The translations under genes were made by a program, and so were the position numbers. Source: Parabacteroides gordonii MS-1 = DSM 23371 (GTDB lineage Bacteria > Bacteroidota > Bacteroidia > Bacteroidales > Tannerellaceae). From it: a DNA stretch of 64,000 nt. Below are positions 54,574 through 63,936 of the stretch, in pieces; the stretch's first letter is position 1, and each line of letters starts with the position of its first letter. Location: contig NZ_KQ033919.1 in NCBI RefSeq assembly GCF_000969825.1, forward strand, positions 2,035,088 through 2,099,087, read 5' to 3'. The notes beneath the pieces were generated by a model. It was not told where the DNA came from, ran no database searches, and saw only the letters and a program-made list of their open reading frames with translations.

Positions 54574-55944
54574 ATGGCAAACAAAGATAGAGTAACTTTT
54601 GGTAGTAAAATCGGAGTGATATTGGCAACAGTAGGTTGCGCCGTAGGCTTAGGTAGCATCTGGCGTTTCCCTTATATGGTGGGAGCCAACGGAGGGGCAG
54701 CTTTTCTGTTGGTATTCATGATATGCACTGTCCTTCTCGGCCTTCCGATCATGATTACAGAATTCTTCATCGGCCGCCATTCGCGCAGTAATGCTGCCGG
54801 GGCTTTTAAAAAGCTGGCTCCGGGCACCCAGTGGTCTTTGATCGGTTACAACGGTGTGCTGGCGGCTTTCCTGATATTGGGCTTCTATTCCGTAGTTTCC
54901 GGTTGGACTTTAGAATATATCTGGCAGGCTATGACCGGTTCGCTGGCCGGAAAAACAACGGCTGAATTCACAACGGACTTTGAGACATTCTCTTCGAGTG
55001 CCCTTCGCCCGATCGGTTGGACGATCGCTTTTATTGCATTAACGCATATCATCATTGTATCCGGAGTAGAAAAAGGGATCGAAAGGGCTTCCAAAATTAT
55101 GATGCCGGCGCTCTTTATCATACTTCTCATATTATGTATTCGTTCCGTCACTCTCCCGGGTGTACAGGAAGGGCTTTCTTTCCTGTTCAAACCTGATTTC
55201 GACAAGATAACTTCTTCCGTCATATTAAGTGCGATGGGGCAAACGTTCTTTTCATTAAGTATCGGTATGGGATGCCTGATTACTTACTCCTCTTATTTCG
55301 GGAAAGATACGAACCTGCAATTAACGGCTGTGCAAGTCACCGTATTGAATACGCTGGTGGCATTACTGGCCGGTATCATGGTGTTTCCTGCCGTATTCAG
55401 CTTCGGCATCGAACCGACGGCAGGCCCGGAGCTGGTGTTTATCACACTCCCGAATATCTTTGAACAGCTGCCGTTTGGCAATATCTGGTCGTTCATATTC
55501 TTTATCTTGTTGGCTTTGGCCGCCCTGACATCTACTATCTCCCTGCATGAAGTGGCTACGGCTTATGTACACGAAGAATACCACATGACAAGAAAGAAAG
55601 CTGCCTGGATCGTTTCAGCAGGTGTCGCTGTCATCGGAGCGGTTTGCTCGCTCTCTTTCGGCTTGCTGAAGGAATACACGATCGGCGGCCTGATCATTTT
55701 TGATGCATTGGATTATCTGACCGCTAAGATTATGATGCCTCTCGGGGGGATGATGATCTGCGTTTTCGTTGGCGTACGCATTGAAAAGAAAGTGCTAAAA
55801 GCCGAACTAACCAATAAAGGCACCATCACTTTCTATTTCTTCAACGCATACGCATTCTTCATAAAATACATCGCCCCTGCCGCTATCGGCCTGATCTTCC
55901 TGAACGAACTGGGACTGATCAAAAAGATCATCTCCTTGTTTTGA
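54574..55944 (+). CDS. NSS-family sodium:amino-acid symporter
   Basis: The 456-residue membrane protein belongs to the neurotransmitter:sodium symporter family (LeuT fold). TM1 carries the sodium/substrate site CAVGLGSIWRFPYMVGANGG. Further features are the FYSVVSGWTLEYIW segment and the TM6-TM8 regions. There are about 11 TM segments. Bacterial members take up amino acids such as tryptophan, tyrosine or leucine. The substrate is not known. It starts 22 bp after the LolD-like gene. Confidence 0.92.
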   Translation: MANKDRVTFGSKIGVILATVGCAVGLGSIWRFPYMVGANGGAAFLLVFMICTVLLGLPIMITEFFIGRHSRSNAAGAFKKLAPGTQWSLIGYNGVLAAFLILGFYSVVSGWTLEYIWQAMTGSLAGKTTAEFTTDFETFSSSALRPIGWTIAFIALTHIIIVSGVEKGIERASKIMMPALFIILLILCIRSVTLPGVQEGLSFLFKPDFDKITSSVILSAMGQTFFSLSIGMGCLITYSSYFGKDTNLQLTAVQVTVLNTLVALLAGIMVFPAVFSFGIEPTAGPELVFITLPNIFEQLPFGNIWSFIFFILLALAALTSTISLHEVATAYVHEEYHMTRKKAAWIVSAGVAVIGAVCSLSFGLLKEYTIGGLIIFDALDYLTAKIMMPLGGMMICVFVGVRIEKKVLKAELTNKGTITFYFFNAYAFFIKYIAPAAIGLIFLNELGLIKKIISLF

Positions 55945-55955
55945 TAAATAAAAGG

Positions 55956-55995
55956 TATAAGTTACTTGCTTATTTACAGGTAACTTATATCTTTG
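55956..55995 (+). promoter_or_regulatory. Promoter and operator dyad of the second toxin-antitoxin pair
   Basis: A -33-like TTG (55966-55968), a 19-bp spacer and TATCTTTG (55988-55995) make a good promoter. TATAAGTTAC (55956-55965) and GTAACTTATA (55980-55989) form a perfect 10-bp inverted repeat across it. The layout mirrors that at 18375-18418. Confidence 0.7.
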
Positions 55996-56028
55996 CAAAA
56001 CAGTATTCACTCTTTAATAATTATCAAT

Positions 56029-56328
56029 ATGGAAATCAAAACCGTCTCAAAGAAAAGAAAACTTCTCCCCGGATTAAACATGACTCAGGAAGAGTTCGTT
56101 GCCCGCGTGCGTAAAGCCGAAGAAGGGCCATTTTATACATTGGACGAAATCAAACAAAAAATGCAGGAATGGAAGGCACAAAAATTTAACCCCGCTATTG
56201 AAGGCGGGGAGCTAACTATTGAGGAATTTAAATCAATGGTGAAGAAAGCCGAAGAAGGACCTTTTTATACACTGGAAGAAGGACAAGAAATGGTAAGACA
56301 ATGGAGGGAGCAAAGAAGAAACCGGTAG
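56029..56328 (+). CDS. Antitoxin with a tandemly duplicated segment
   Basis: The 99-residue protein contains the same ~34-residue block twice (about 18-51 and 62-95), each with KAEEGPFYTL and a following W. The DNA of the two copies is also close, so the duplication is recent. The block resembles the C-terminal toxin-binding part of the antitoxin at 18073-18339. The ATG at 56029 is preferred over an upstream TTG that lies in the -7 box. The toxin gene overlaps its last 28 bp. It may bind two toxin molecules; this is inference. Confidence 0.75.
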   Translation: MEIKTVSKKRKLLPGLNMTQEEFVARVRKAEEGPFYTLDEIKQKMQEWKAQKFNPAIEGGELTIEEFKSMVKKAEEGPFYTLEEGQEMVRQWREQRRNR

Positions 56329-56636
56329 TCGTTTCGTTTCTCTTTTTTTCTTCTGTCGACCAAATCTTTGAATATGGAAAAATAACCTTTGGAGAAAAGA
56401 AAGCTATCGAATACGAAAACCTTATTTATGGAACTGTTCGGCAACTAACTTCAAGTTATTTGCTAAATGCAGAATATCCCTATCTTCCCACAAAAGATAA
56501 GCGATATAGAAGAGCCATACTTCCCGCTCATTTTATTCTTTACCGAATAACAAAAGAGCGGATAGAAGTTCTGAACATATTACATCAAGCTGTAAGTATC
56601 ACTCAAGTTAAAAAAAACAGAAACATTAAACCATAA
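56301..56636 (+). CDS. ParE-family toxin of the second pair
   Basis: The 111-residue protein follows and overlaps the duplicated antitoxin by 28 bp. Features of the ParE/RelE fold are SVDQIFEYGKITFGEKKAIEYE at the N-terminal helices and RRAILPAHFILYRITKERIE in the strands. The C-terminus has a basic tail. The first residues (MEGAKKKPVVVSF) may be extra; a later start is possible. Target is unknown. Confidence 0.72.
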   Translation: MEGAKKKPVVVSFLFFSSVDQIFEYGKITFGEKKAIEYENLIYGTVRQLTSSYLLNAEYPYLPTKDKRYRRAILPAHFILYRITKERIEVLNILHQAVSITQVKKNRNIKP

Positions 56637-56641
56637 TAACT

Positions 56642-57367
56642 ATGAACTGGCGTGATTTATTTTATTTCTCCCAAGGAGAACGCAGAGCCTTGACTCTCCT
56701 GCTCTGTCTTATTTCTATTTCCTGGATCATTTTATTATTGACAGACAACAAACCAGAACAGATCCCTAAAGAGAATGCTCTGATCATTGAACCGGCTAAA
56801 CCGGCTCAAACAATCGTTTCAAACAGGCCGGAGCCCGAGAAGGCCAAAACACCTGCATCCGAAAGAAAAAACAATTCCTTCCGGGAGAAAAAGGAATTTC
56901 ATCCGAGAGGAACTCCAAACATACCCGGAAGAAAGACTTTCCCAAAAACAGAGAAATATCCAATCGGAACAGTGGTCGAGTTAAATACCGCCGATACGAC
57001 TATTTTGAAGAAAGTTCCCGGAATAGGAAGTACTTTTGCCCGCCGTATCATCAAGTATCGGGATCTGCTGGGCGGCTTTTACTCCGTCTCCCAACTTTGT
57101 GAAGTATATGGGATCGATGAAGAGCGGTATAATGCGATGAAATCGTGGTTTTCGGTAGATGTGGAAAGTATTTGTGAATTATTTGTGAACCAGGTGCCAA
57201 TCAAAAGCCTGTACAGACACCCTTATATAAACAAACAACAGGCAGATATTATCGAACAATTACGTAAACAGAAAGGAAAACTCTCCGGTTGGGAGAACCT
57301 GCAACTACTGGAAGAATTCACCGAAGCAGATAAAGAAAGACTGACTCCTTATCTGTCATTTGAATAA
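56642..57367 (+). CDS. Membrane-anchored ComEA-like helix-hairpin-helix protein
   Basis: The 241-residue protein has one N-terminal TM segment (ALTLLLCLISISWIILLL), then a basic, Pro-rich linker. Two helix-hairpin-helix units follow: VELNTADTTILKKVPGIGST near residues 116-135, and a second degenerate one near 185-235. ComEA-type proteins bind DNA outside the membrane and help uptake. The same fold also serves other DNA-binding roles. It starts 5 bp after the toxin gene, which may be chance. Confidence 0.8.
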   Translation: MNWRDLFYFSQGERRALTLLLCLISISWIILLLTDNKPEQIPKENALIIEPAKPAQTIVSNRPEPEKAKTPASERKNNSFREKKEFHPRGTPNIPGRKTFPKTEKYPIGTVVELNTADTTILKKVPGIGSTFARRIIKYRDLLGGFYSVSQLCEVYGIDEERYNAMKSWFSVDVESICELFVNQVPIKSLYRHPYINKQQADIIEQLRKQKGKLSGWENLQLLEEFTEADKERLTPYLSFE

Positions 57368-57390
57368 AACAGGAAGTTTATCTACATTTG
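57359..57390 (+). promoter_or_regulatory. Promoter of the AAA ATPase gene
   Basis: TTTG (57359-57362), a 20-bp spacer and TACATTTG (57383-57390) match the Bacteroidetes consensus exactly. The -33 box lies in the last codons of the ComEA-like gene. The ATG at 57405 follows by 14 bp. Confidence 0.7.
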
Positions 57391-57404
57391 TAAAAAAGAA
57401 AGCT

Positions 57405-58172
57405 ATGATTTACCTCAAACAAGTTCAATTGCTCAACCCTGAAGAAGTGGAAGGGCCGCTGGAAGATCTTAAATATCCGTTTAAGGCCGCAGCAGTACGA
57501 CATATAGACTCGATCGTATTCCGTAAACCCGTTACTTTCCTGGTTGGTGAAAACGGAGCCGGCAAATCGACCCTACTGGAAGGGATCATGTTCAAATACG
57601 AAGAACGGGATGAAGGCCAACAAGGTATGCTTTACGACGGCGTGGAAGCATGGAAATCTTATTCAAACGTCCTGCCGCAATGCATTCGCCTGATTGAGGA
57701 ACGGAAACCTTTCGACCATTTCTTCTTCCGCGCCGAGTCATTCTTCGACCATGCAGCCGAAATAGATGCCAAATCGATGAAAGACATACTCAAATACGGA
57801 CGCGATTATTCGATGGGAGCTTACGGAGGGCACCGCTTGCTGGAACAGTCGCATGGCGAAAGCTTTCTCAGTACCTTCCTGAATTATGCAGGAAGAAACA
57901 CGCTCTTTATCCTCGATGAACCGGAAGCTGCCCTTTCTCCTCAACGGCAACTGGCATTATTAGTCCGTATCCGTGAACTGGTTGAACAAGGCTGTCAGTT
58001 GATTATTTCCACCCACTCGCCCATTATCATGGCTTATCCGGAAGCGGATATTTATTCGATCGAAGAGGACGGAGCATATATCACCCCGTATGAGGAAACA
58101 CAACATTACCAGTTAACGAAGTATTTCCTGACCCATACGGAGCAAATGCTCAGGGAACTGGGAATAAAGTAG
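57405..58172 (+). CDS. ABC-type AAA ATPase of unknown role
   Basis: The 255-residue ATPase has Walker A LVGENGAGKST, Walker B LFILDEPEAALS and the closing STHSPIIMAYP. These features belong to the AAA_21 / SMC-like ATPase group often linked to OLD or defence proteins. The ATG at 57405 is chosen because the longer frame starts in the promoter. It is a single gene with no nuclease partner, so a defence role is not supported. A cytoplasmic protein. Confidence 0.85.
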   Translation: MIYLKQVQLLNPEEVEGPLEDLKYPFKAAAVRHIDSIVFRKPVTFLVGENGAGKSTLLEGIMFKYEERDEGQQGMLYDGVEAWKSYSNVLPQCIRLIEERKPFDHFFFRAESFFDHAAEIDAKSMKDILKYGRDYSMGAYGGHRLLEQSHGESFLSTFLNYAGRNTLFILDEPEAALSPQRQLALLVRIRELVEQGCQLIISTHSPIIMAYPEADIYSIEEDGAYITPYEETQHYQLTKYFLTHTEQMLRELGIK

Positions 58173-58174
58173 AA

Positions 58175-58681
58175 TTACTTTTCCCAGGCATTTACTATCT
58201 CTGCAACATAAACGTTATGCGGATTACCGGCCATAGCGCTGTACCATTTTTCAAACAATGCCGGATCGACGAAAGAATCCTTATCCATCTTGGTCACATA
58301 AAGAATCTTACACTCCAATGTCAACCGGGATTCCTCAAAACAAGGGTTTCCTTGTTCGGTGAAGCAGGGAGTCAGCCCCGTTGCCGCCACTTTATCTATA
58401 TCGCGGCCCGACTTGGAGCCACAGATCTTATGGGCTGCCTTGTGCTCCTCACCTAGGAAAGAGAGCGTAAAACTTCCCTTTTCATCGATGAATTCGCGGG
58501 TATAACGCTCCGGGCGGACAAATACGAATACCACCGGTTTGTTCCATAGGAAACCGACACCGCCCCAACTGGCTGTCATCATATTAAACTTCTCCTTGTC
58601 GCCGGCACTGACCAGCATCCACTCTTTCCCGATAATTTCAATAAAGTTATCCTTTATCAGATTGGGTTCAATTGCTTTCAT
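58175..58681 (-). CDS. Flavin reductase-like FMN-binding protein
   Basis: The 168-residue protein matches the flavin reductase / flavoredoxin domain. The N-terminal part has the flavin contact MLVSAGDKEKFNMMTASWGG and VFVFVRPERYTREFID. It binds FMN and may pass electrons from NAD(P)H to other enzymes or to iron. The gene is convergent with the AAA ATPase with 2 bp between stops. A perfect -7 box stands upstream. Confidence 0.88.
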   Translation of the reverse strand: MKAIEPNLIKDNFIEIIGKEWMLVSAGDKEKFNMMTASWGGVGFLWNKPVVFVFVRPERYTREFIDEKGSFTLSFLGEEHKAAHKICGSKSGRDIDKVAATGLTPCFTEQGNPCFEESRLTLECKILYVTKMDKDSFVDPALFEKWYSAMAGNPHNVYVAEIVNAWEK

Positions 58682-58704
58682 ACTCTATACGCTTTAATTT
58701 CCTC

Positions 58705-58712
58705 CAAAGATA
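58705..58712 (-). promoter_or_regulatory. Flavin reductase -7 box
   Basis: On the minus strand this reads TATCTTTG, a perfect TAnnTTTG box. It lies 24 bp before the ATG, in the short gap to the next gene. Confidence 0.5.
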
Positions 58713-58721
58713 CAAAGAATA

Positions 58722-61049
58722 TTATTTACCGGTACTCATTACGCCGGAGTCGTTGTCTGCATTGTTCAGACGCTTCTGCCCGGCTTTATAAGTACGGCCG
58801 AAAGAGAAGTTATACGTGACGGAAGCTACGAACAGACGGGAGCTTTCCTTGATGTACATCGCTTTCTTGTAGGAAGCATACTGATTCCAGTTCTCTGTCT
58901 TCACCTTATAGTTATCGGAGAACGGGTTGAATGCACCGACACCCAGCGATAAATTCTTATGGCTGTAACGCACCATGAACAGCTGGATATTCTCGCCTCC
59001 TTCCAACGTTTCGCCCCAGAACCAGTTCCAGTTCGTATTCATCTGATACATCAGCATGAACTTCTTCCAGGTAAGCGACGCCTGTGCTTCGCAATACCAG
59101 TTGGTATAACGGTGGGAATAAGTATTCCCGTTACTGATATAATGGTTTACACCGCCGGTAAAAGAGAATTGCAGGATATCTTTGATCGGCCCAATACGGA
59201 ACATGGCGGAACCGGTCACACGCTGCCAGTTTTTCTGGTTATTCCAGGTTTGGATGATCTTGTTCCCTTCCTGGTATTTCTCATCCATAATAGGATTAGG
59301 CAGATATTCGTACGCACCGTCGAGGTTCGTATAGAAGATGCCTTTCTGATATTCGTAAGTAAGTGCCAGACGGTAGCGCATATAGGCTTCCAATTGCGGG
59401 TTGCCGCGTTGTAGCTGAAGGGAGTCGATCACCTGTTCGATCGCACTCAGGTTACCCAGGGAAGGAGAAGAATTACCTACATAACCTCTCAGGCGGATAA
59501 ATGACTGTCCAGGCAAAGCGTATTGCAGAGTAAAACGGGGATTAAAGGTATAATACTGGTACGAGTCGTCCGTCCCTTCCTGTTTGTAGAATGAACGCGA
59601 TACGCCGACGCCCAGCGTATAATCCAGTTTCTTAACCTTTCCTTTAAATTCCCCGTAAAGGAAGCTTTCCGATTGATCCATGTGCGTATCATAATCATGC
59701 CCGTTCCGGTATTCGTTATCGGAGAAAGATTGTGTGTGACGGATACCGCCGCTCAGACGATTCCCGTTAGTCAGTTTCTTTTCATAGATCGCTTCACCGA
59801 TCAGGGAATATTTATTTCCGGAAACACGGTTATTGATATCCGTCAGTAATTCCTCACCCCAGCTTTCCTGGTAGAAACGATGGGAAGAAGTGCGGTTGTA
59901 AGTTCCCACCACGTTGAACACCAATGTCTGGTCATTCTTCAGATTACGCTGGTAATATAAATCCAGGGCCGGAACCTGGTTATCGCTGCTATTCAGGTCG
60001 ACCATATCTACATAATCCGCCGGATTATCCTGGTTAGATAAAACCCCGCGATAATCCCAGTGCGGCTGATGGTTATTCCAATAACGGAACGTAGCGTTGA
60101 ACAGATACTTTTCAGGATCCTGCACACTGTAATTCAGGTTCAGGTTATGCATGAACATACGCCCGTGAGCCGGATCACCTTTTTCTTTCCGGTGTAATAC
60201 AGTGCCGTCGGCCAGATGGAATATTTCTTCATTATCTCTGGAAAGGCCATAGAAATCGCGCGGCCCGATCCGGTAAGAAGCACCAAACTCCGATTTCTTA
60301 TGATTGATCTTTCCTGAAACCCGGTGTTCGCCCCATAAAGCATTCAGTCCCTGGCTCATATCCACACTGAGACTTCCTCCCGTTTCAGGCCGGCGAACGA
60401 TATAGTCGAGTACGACTTCGGCATTTCCATAACGCAAGCCCGGATTATCATGGAATTCGATACGAATAATATCAGCAGGTAACAAGGATTTGACTTCATC
60501 CAACTCCACCTTCACTCCATTGATACGAAGTTGAACTTCTCCGTTTCCCGGCACTTTGATCTCATTCGACATCGGGTTTACCGTTATCTTCGGCAACATC
60601 AACTGTTGCAGCAAATCCATTCCGTTAGTAGATGCTTTTACCTGACGGTCGGAAGGAAACACCAGTTTGCGGTCGGAGCGGCTACTCGTGTTGGAAGCAC
60701 TGACAGTAACGCCATCCAGTGAGACGGCCGCATCTTCCATCGGGATATCGTTCAGTGTTATACTCTTATTAAATCCCTTCAAAGCAACATATTGCGTTTC
60801 GTACCCCAGGCTGGAAATAGCCAGCAGGTAATCGCCCGCCTTCACCTTATCCAAAGCAAAATGCCCCTTTCCATCGGTAGTTGTTCCGGTTATAAAGACA
60901 GAGTCTAGCGTTTGTAGAACCACATTGGCAAATTCAAGCGGTTCTTTATTCCGGCCGTCTTTCACCAAACCTTTTATCCCTAAATTTTGAGCAAAAGCTC
61001 CCTGCATCATGCAGCCGAGCAGCATGATCCCGAATATTATCCGTTTCAT
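58722..61049 (-). CDS. TonB-receptor-like outer-membrane beta-barrel protein
   Basis: The 775-residue protein has a signal peptide (ending GAFAQ), a carboxypeptidase-like domain (about 22-105, GLVKDGRNKEPLEFANVVL), a plug-like domain (about 110-220) and a long barrel of the OMP_b-brl_3 type. The plug is shorter than in SusC, and no SusD is near. Its cargo is unknown. A GC-rich hairpin lies in its leader (61073-61093). Confidence 0.85.
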   Translation of the reverse strand: MKRIIFGIMLLGCMMQGAFAQNLGIKGLVKDGRNKEPLEFANVVLQTLDSVFITGTTTDGKGHFALDKVKAGDYLLAISSLGYETQYVALKGFNKSITLNDIPMEDAAVSLDGVTVSASNTSSRSDRKLVFPSDRQVKASTNGMDLLQQLMLPKITVNPMSNEIKVPGNGEVQLRINGVKVELDEVKSLLPADIIRIEFHDNPGLRYGNAEVVLDYIVRRPETGGSLSVDMSQGLNALWGEHRVSGKINHKKSEFGASYRIGPRDFYGLSRDNEEIFHLADGTVLHRKEKGDPAHGRMFMHNLNLNYSVQDPEKYLFNATFRYWNNHQPHWDYRGVLSNQDNPADYVDMVDLNSSDNQVPALDLYYQRNLKNDQTLVFNVVGTYNRTSSHRFYQESWGEELLTDINNRVSGNKYSLIGEAIYEKKLTNGNRLSGGIRHTQSFSDNEYRNGHDYDTHMDQSESFLYGEFKGKVKKLDYTLGVGVSRSFYKQEGTDDSYQYYTFNPRFTLQYALPGQSFIRLRGYVGNSSPSLGNLSAIEQVIDSLQLQRGNPQLEAYMRYRLALTYEYQKGIFYTNLDGAYEYLPNPIMDEKYQEGNKIIQTWNNQKNWQRVTGSAMFRIGPIKDILQFSFTGGVNHYISNGNTYSHRYTNWYCEAQASLTWKKFMLMYQMNTNWNWFWGETLEGGENIQLFMVRYSHKNLSLGVGAFNPFSDNYKVKTENWNQYASYKKAMYIKESSRLFVASVTYNFSFGRTYKAGQKRLNNADNDSGVMSTGK

Positions 61050-61072
61050 AAGTTTATTGTTTATTTCTTTCT

Positions 61073-61098
61073 GGCAGGGTGGCCTATCCTGCCTTTTT
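61073..61098. terminator. Hairpin with T-run in the receptor leader
   Basis: GGCAGG and CCTGCC pair around a 9-base loop, followed by TTTTT on the plus strand. For the minus-strand receptor it would be a leader hairpin without a T-run. On the plus strand it could shield the AGCS gene from readthrough. Confidence 0.45.
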
Positions 61099-61219
61099 GT
61101 TTGTTTCTGCTAGTAAGACGAAGCAAACAGGAAAAAGGTTACACCATTCAGCAGGAAAAAATGCAACTATTTTTTCACACCTGTTTAACATCTTAATCTA
61201 CAGAATAAAAGAAAACCTG

Positions 61220-61227
61220 TATCTTTG
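61220..61227 (+). promoter_or_regulatory. AGCS symporter -7 box
   Basis: TATCTTTG is a perfect TAnnTTTG box, 20 bp before the ATG at 61248. No -33 TTTG is seen. Confidence 0.5.
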
Positions 61228-61247
61228 AGACAAAACGAACAAAACAC

Positions 61248-62648
61248 ATGGATATATTAAACACCTGGATTAGCGCCATCAACGATGTATTATGGTCGTA
61301 CATACTAATAATCATGCTGTTGGGCTGTGCAATATGGTTTACCTTCAAAACCCGTTTCGTACAGTTCCGCATGATTAAAGAAATGATAAAATTGCTTGGC
61401 GACTCCACCGGAAAAACTAAAAACGGTGAAAAACATATTTCTTCCTTCCAGGCTTTTGCGGTTTCATTGGCCAGCCGCGTAGGAACAGGCAATCTGGCCG
61501 GAGTAGCCACAGCAATTGCAGTCGGTGGCCCGGGTGCCGTATTCTGGATGTGGATCATTGCCTTATTCGGAGCTTCCAGTGCATTTGTCGAATCCACACT
61601 GGCTCAACTGTACAAGAAAAGAGGGAAAGACTCTTTCATCGGCGGGCCTGCTTATTATATGGAACGCGGACTTGGATTGCGATGGATGGGTGTATTTTTT
61701 GCCGTATTGATCTCTATCACGTTCGGCTTTGCCTTTAATTCCGTACAGAGCAATACGATTTGTGCAGCATGGGAAGGAGCATTCGGGTTCGACCACCGGA
61801 TCATCGGCGGAATACTGACCGTACTCACTATCCTGATCATTTTCGGAGGTATTCAGCGGATCGCCAAGGTAAGCAGCATTATCGTTCCGGTGATGGCTCT
61901 CGGATACGTTGCGCTGGCATTAGGGATCGTACTTTTCAATATAGGAAAACTTCCGGCTGTACTGGAACTGATCATCGGTAATGCTTTCGGTTGGGAACAG
62001 GCTCTCGGCGGCAGTATCGGAGCAGCACTGATGCAGGGAATCAAACGAGGATTGTTCAGCAACGAAGCCGGTATGGGTTCCGCCCCGAACGTGGCCGCAA
62101 CAGCAGACGTGTCTCATCCGGTCAAACAAGGCCTGATCCAGACATTAGGCGTTTTCACCGATACACTGATCATCTGTACTTGTACGGCTTTCATCATCCT
62201 TTTCAGTGGTGCCCCGCTCGACGGAAGCGTGAACGGCGTGCAACTGACACAACATGCCCTGACCAATGAAGTAGGAAGTATCGGCAGCATCTTCGTCGCT
62301 GTAGCCATTTTGCTGTTTGCATTCAGTAGTATTATCGGTAATTATTATTACGGAGAGGCCAATATACGGTTCGTCACCCAAAAGAAAAGCGTATTGTTCA
62401 CCTACCGTCTGTTAGTCGGTGGAATGGTGATGTTCGGTGCTTTGGCAAGCCTCGACCTGGCCTGGAGCCTGGCCGATATAACAATGGGATTAATGACGAT
62501 CTGCAACCTGATTGCCATCTCCCTGCTCAGCCGCCAGGCATTCCTCTTACTCAACGATTACATCACCCAGAAACGAAAAGGAATAGCAAGCCCTGTATTC
62601 ACAAAAGACAGCATCCCGGAACTGAAGGACAAGGCGGAATGTTGGTAA
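61248..62648 (+). CDS. Alanine/glycine:cation symporter
   Basis: The 466-residue protein of the AGCS family takes up alanine or glycine with sodium or protons. The family signature GTGNLAGVATAIAVGGPGAV lies near residues 82-101. There are about 10-11 TM segments. The later motif QGIKRGLFSNEAGMGSAPN is also typical. It is a single gene with its own promoter and a short hairpin at the end. Confidence 0.92.
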   Translation: MDILNTWISAINDVLWSYILIIMLLGCAIWFTFKTRFVQFRMIKEMIKLLGDSTGKTKNGEKHISSFQAFAVSLASRVGTGNLAGVATAIAVGGPGAVFWMWIIALFGASSAFVESTLAQLYKKRGKDSFIGGPAYYMERGLGLRWMGVFFAVLISITFGFAFNSVQSNTICAAWEGAFGFDHRIIGGILTVLTILIIFGGIQRIAKVSSIIVPVMALGYVALALGIVLFNIGKLPAVLELIIGNAFGWEQALGGSIGAALMQGIKRGLFSNEAGMGSAPNVAATADVSHPVKQGLIQTLGVFTDTLIICTCTAFIILFSGAPLDGSVNGVQLTQHALTNEVGSIGSIFVAVAILLFAFSSIIGNYYYGEANIRFVTQKKSVLFTYRLLVGGMVMFGALASLDLAWSLADITMGLMTICNLIAISLLSRQAFLLLNDYITQKRKGIASPVFTKDSIPELKDKAECW

Positions 62649-62651
62649 AAC

Positions 62652-62670
62652 ATCATACATTTTGTATGAT
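62652..62670. terminator. Weak hairpin between convergent genes
   Basis: ATCATACA and TGTATGAT pair around a 3-base loop. There is no clear T-run, so its strength as a terminator is doubtful. Confidence 0.4.
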
Positions 62671-62682
62671 AAATATCGTATA

Positions 62683-63903
62683 TTACTGATAAATCAGGCT
62701 AAACAACCGCTCCGGTGCAAATACCTCATTCGCTACCTCCTGTATCTCTTCGGCTGTCAGGCTTTCGACCTTGCTGAAAACTTCCGGGAGGGTATCATAG
62801 CGGTTGTAGTGGAGGAAGCTTTTTCCCAGTCCGAGGAAAAGCCCTTCTTTGTTATCTCCTGAAACACCCAACTGACCGATTACCTGTTTCTTGGCAGCAG
62901 CCAGTTGTGTAGTGGACAACTTAACGTCACGTATCTTACCTAACTCTTTATGAACCAGCTTCAGCGCCTTCTCCATATTCTTCGGATCGGTACCGAAGTA
63001 GATACTGGCTAAACCGGTATCGGTATAAGAAGTAACATTCGATTCCACATTATAAACCAATCCATGCTTCTCACGGAGTGAGACATTCAGGCGGTTGTTC
63101 ATACCCGGGCCACCCAACATATTATTAAGCAGGAACAACGGTATCCGTTTTTCATCATGCATACTATAAGCGCGGCTACCGATCAGTACATGTGCCTGGT
63201 GCGTATCCTTATGCACCTTCTTCACACACGGAAGGATTTCGGCAGGCGCCACCCGGTTGCGGGAAGCAATCGGGAAAGCGATATCCGACAACAGACTTTC
63301 CGCCAGTTTCACGATCTTCTTAAAATCCACACGCCCCATCGAAAAGAATACCATATTCTCCGGTGCATAGAAACGGCGCATGAACGAACGGCCCGATTCC
63401 GAATTAAAACTCAGCAGGGAAGCCTCGTCTCCCAATATATTATGGCCTAAAGCATGTCCGTCATAAAGTAAATTCTCGAATTCATCGAAGATAAGTTCGG
63501 AAGGGCTATCCTCATACGAATTGATTTCATCCAGAATCACATCCACTTCCTTCTCGATCTCCTGCTGCGGAAACTGGGAGTGGAAGATCAGGTCGGTCAG
63601 CAGTTCGAAAGCACGCTGATAATGTTCTTCCATAAAGATGGAATAAACAAATGTCTCTTCCTTGGTGGTATAGGCATTCAATTCGCCCCCTACATTCTCC
63701 ATTCGGTTCAGGATATGCCAGGATTTACGCTTTTCGGTGCCTTTAAACATCATATGTTCTACGAAATGCGCCAGGCCGAACTCGTTCGCTTCTTCGTCTC
63801 GTGTTCCGGCATTGACAGCAAAACCACAGTATGAAACCGGCGATTCCATCGGCAGGTGTACCATACGAAGACCATTAGGTAAGATATGTGAGAAATAATG
63901 CAT
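62683..63903 (-). CDS. M16-family zinc peptidase
   Basis: The 406-residue protein is an insulinase/processing-peptidase-type protease. The inverted zinc motif HFVEH lies in GLAHFVEHMMFKGTEK, and the third ligand Glu lies in KEVDVILDEINSYED. Two M16 halves are present. I use the ATG at 63903 (MHYFSHILPNGLRM); the longer frame crosses a -7-like box. It has no signal peptide, so it is cytoplasmic or periplasm-loosely bound. It is the last gene of the window. Confidence 0.92.
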   Translation of the reverse strand: MHYFSHILPNGLRMVHLPMESPVSYCGFAVNAGTRDEEANEFGLAHFVEHMMFKGTEKRKSWHILNRMENVGGELNAYTTKEETFVYSIFMEEHYQRAFELLTDLIFHSQFPQQEIEKEVDVILDEINSYEDSPSELIFDEFENLLYDGHALGHNILGDEASLLSFNSESGRSFMRRFYAPENMVFFSMGRVDFKKIVKLAESLLSDIAFPIASRNRVAPAEILPCVKKVHKDTHQAHVLIGSRAYSMHDEKRIPLFLLNNMLGGPGMNNRLNVSLREKHGLVYNVESNVTSYTDTGLASIYFGTDPKNMEKALKLVHKELGKIRDVKLSTTQLAAAKKQVIGQLGVSGDNKEGLFLGLGKSFLHYNRYDTLPEVFSKVESLTAEEIQEVANEVFAPERLFSLIYQ

Positions 63904-63928
63904 TGCTTCTTTTTGCTTAATTGACCCG

Positions 63929-63936
63929 CAAAAGTA
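63929..63936 (-). promoter_or_regulatory. -7 box of the M16 peptidase gene
   Basis: On the minus strand this reads TACTTTTG, matching TAnnTTTG, 26 bp upstream of the ATG at 63903. The last 60 bases of the window hold no further gene. Confidence 0.45.

Noticed and set aside
57405-58172. Anti-phage defence role for the AAA ATPase
   Set aside because: No nuclease, reverse transcriptase or other effector lies next to it; the neighbours are a ComEA-like protein and a flavin reductase.
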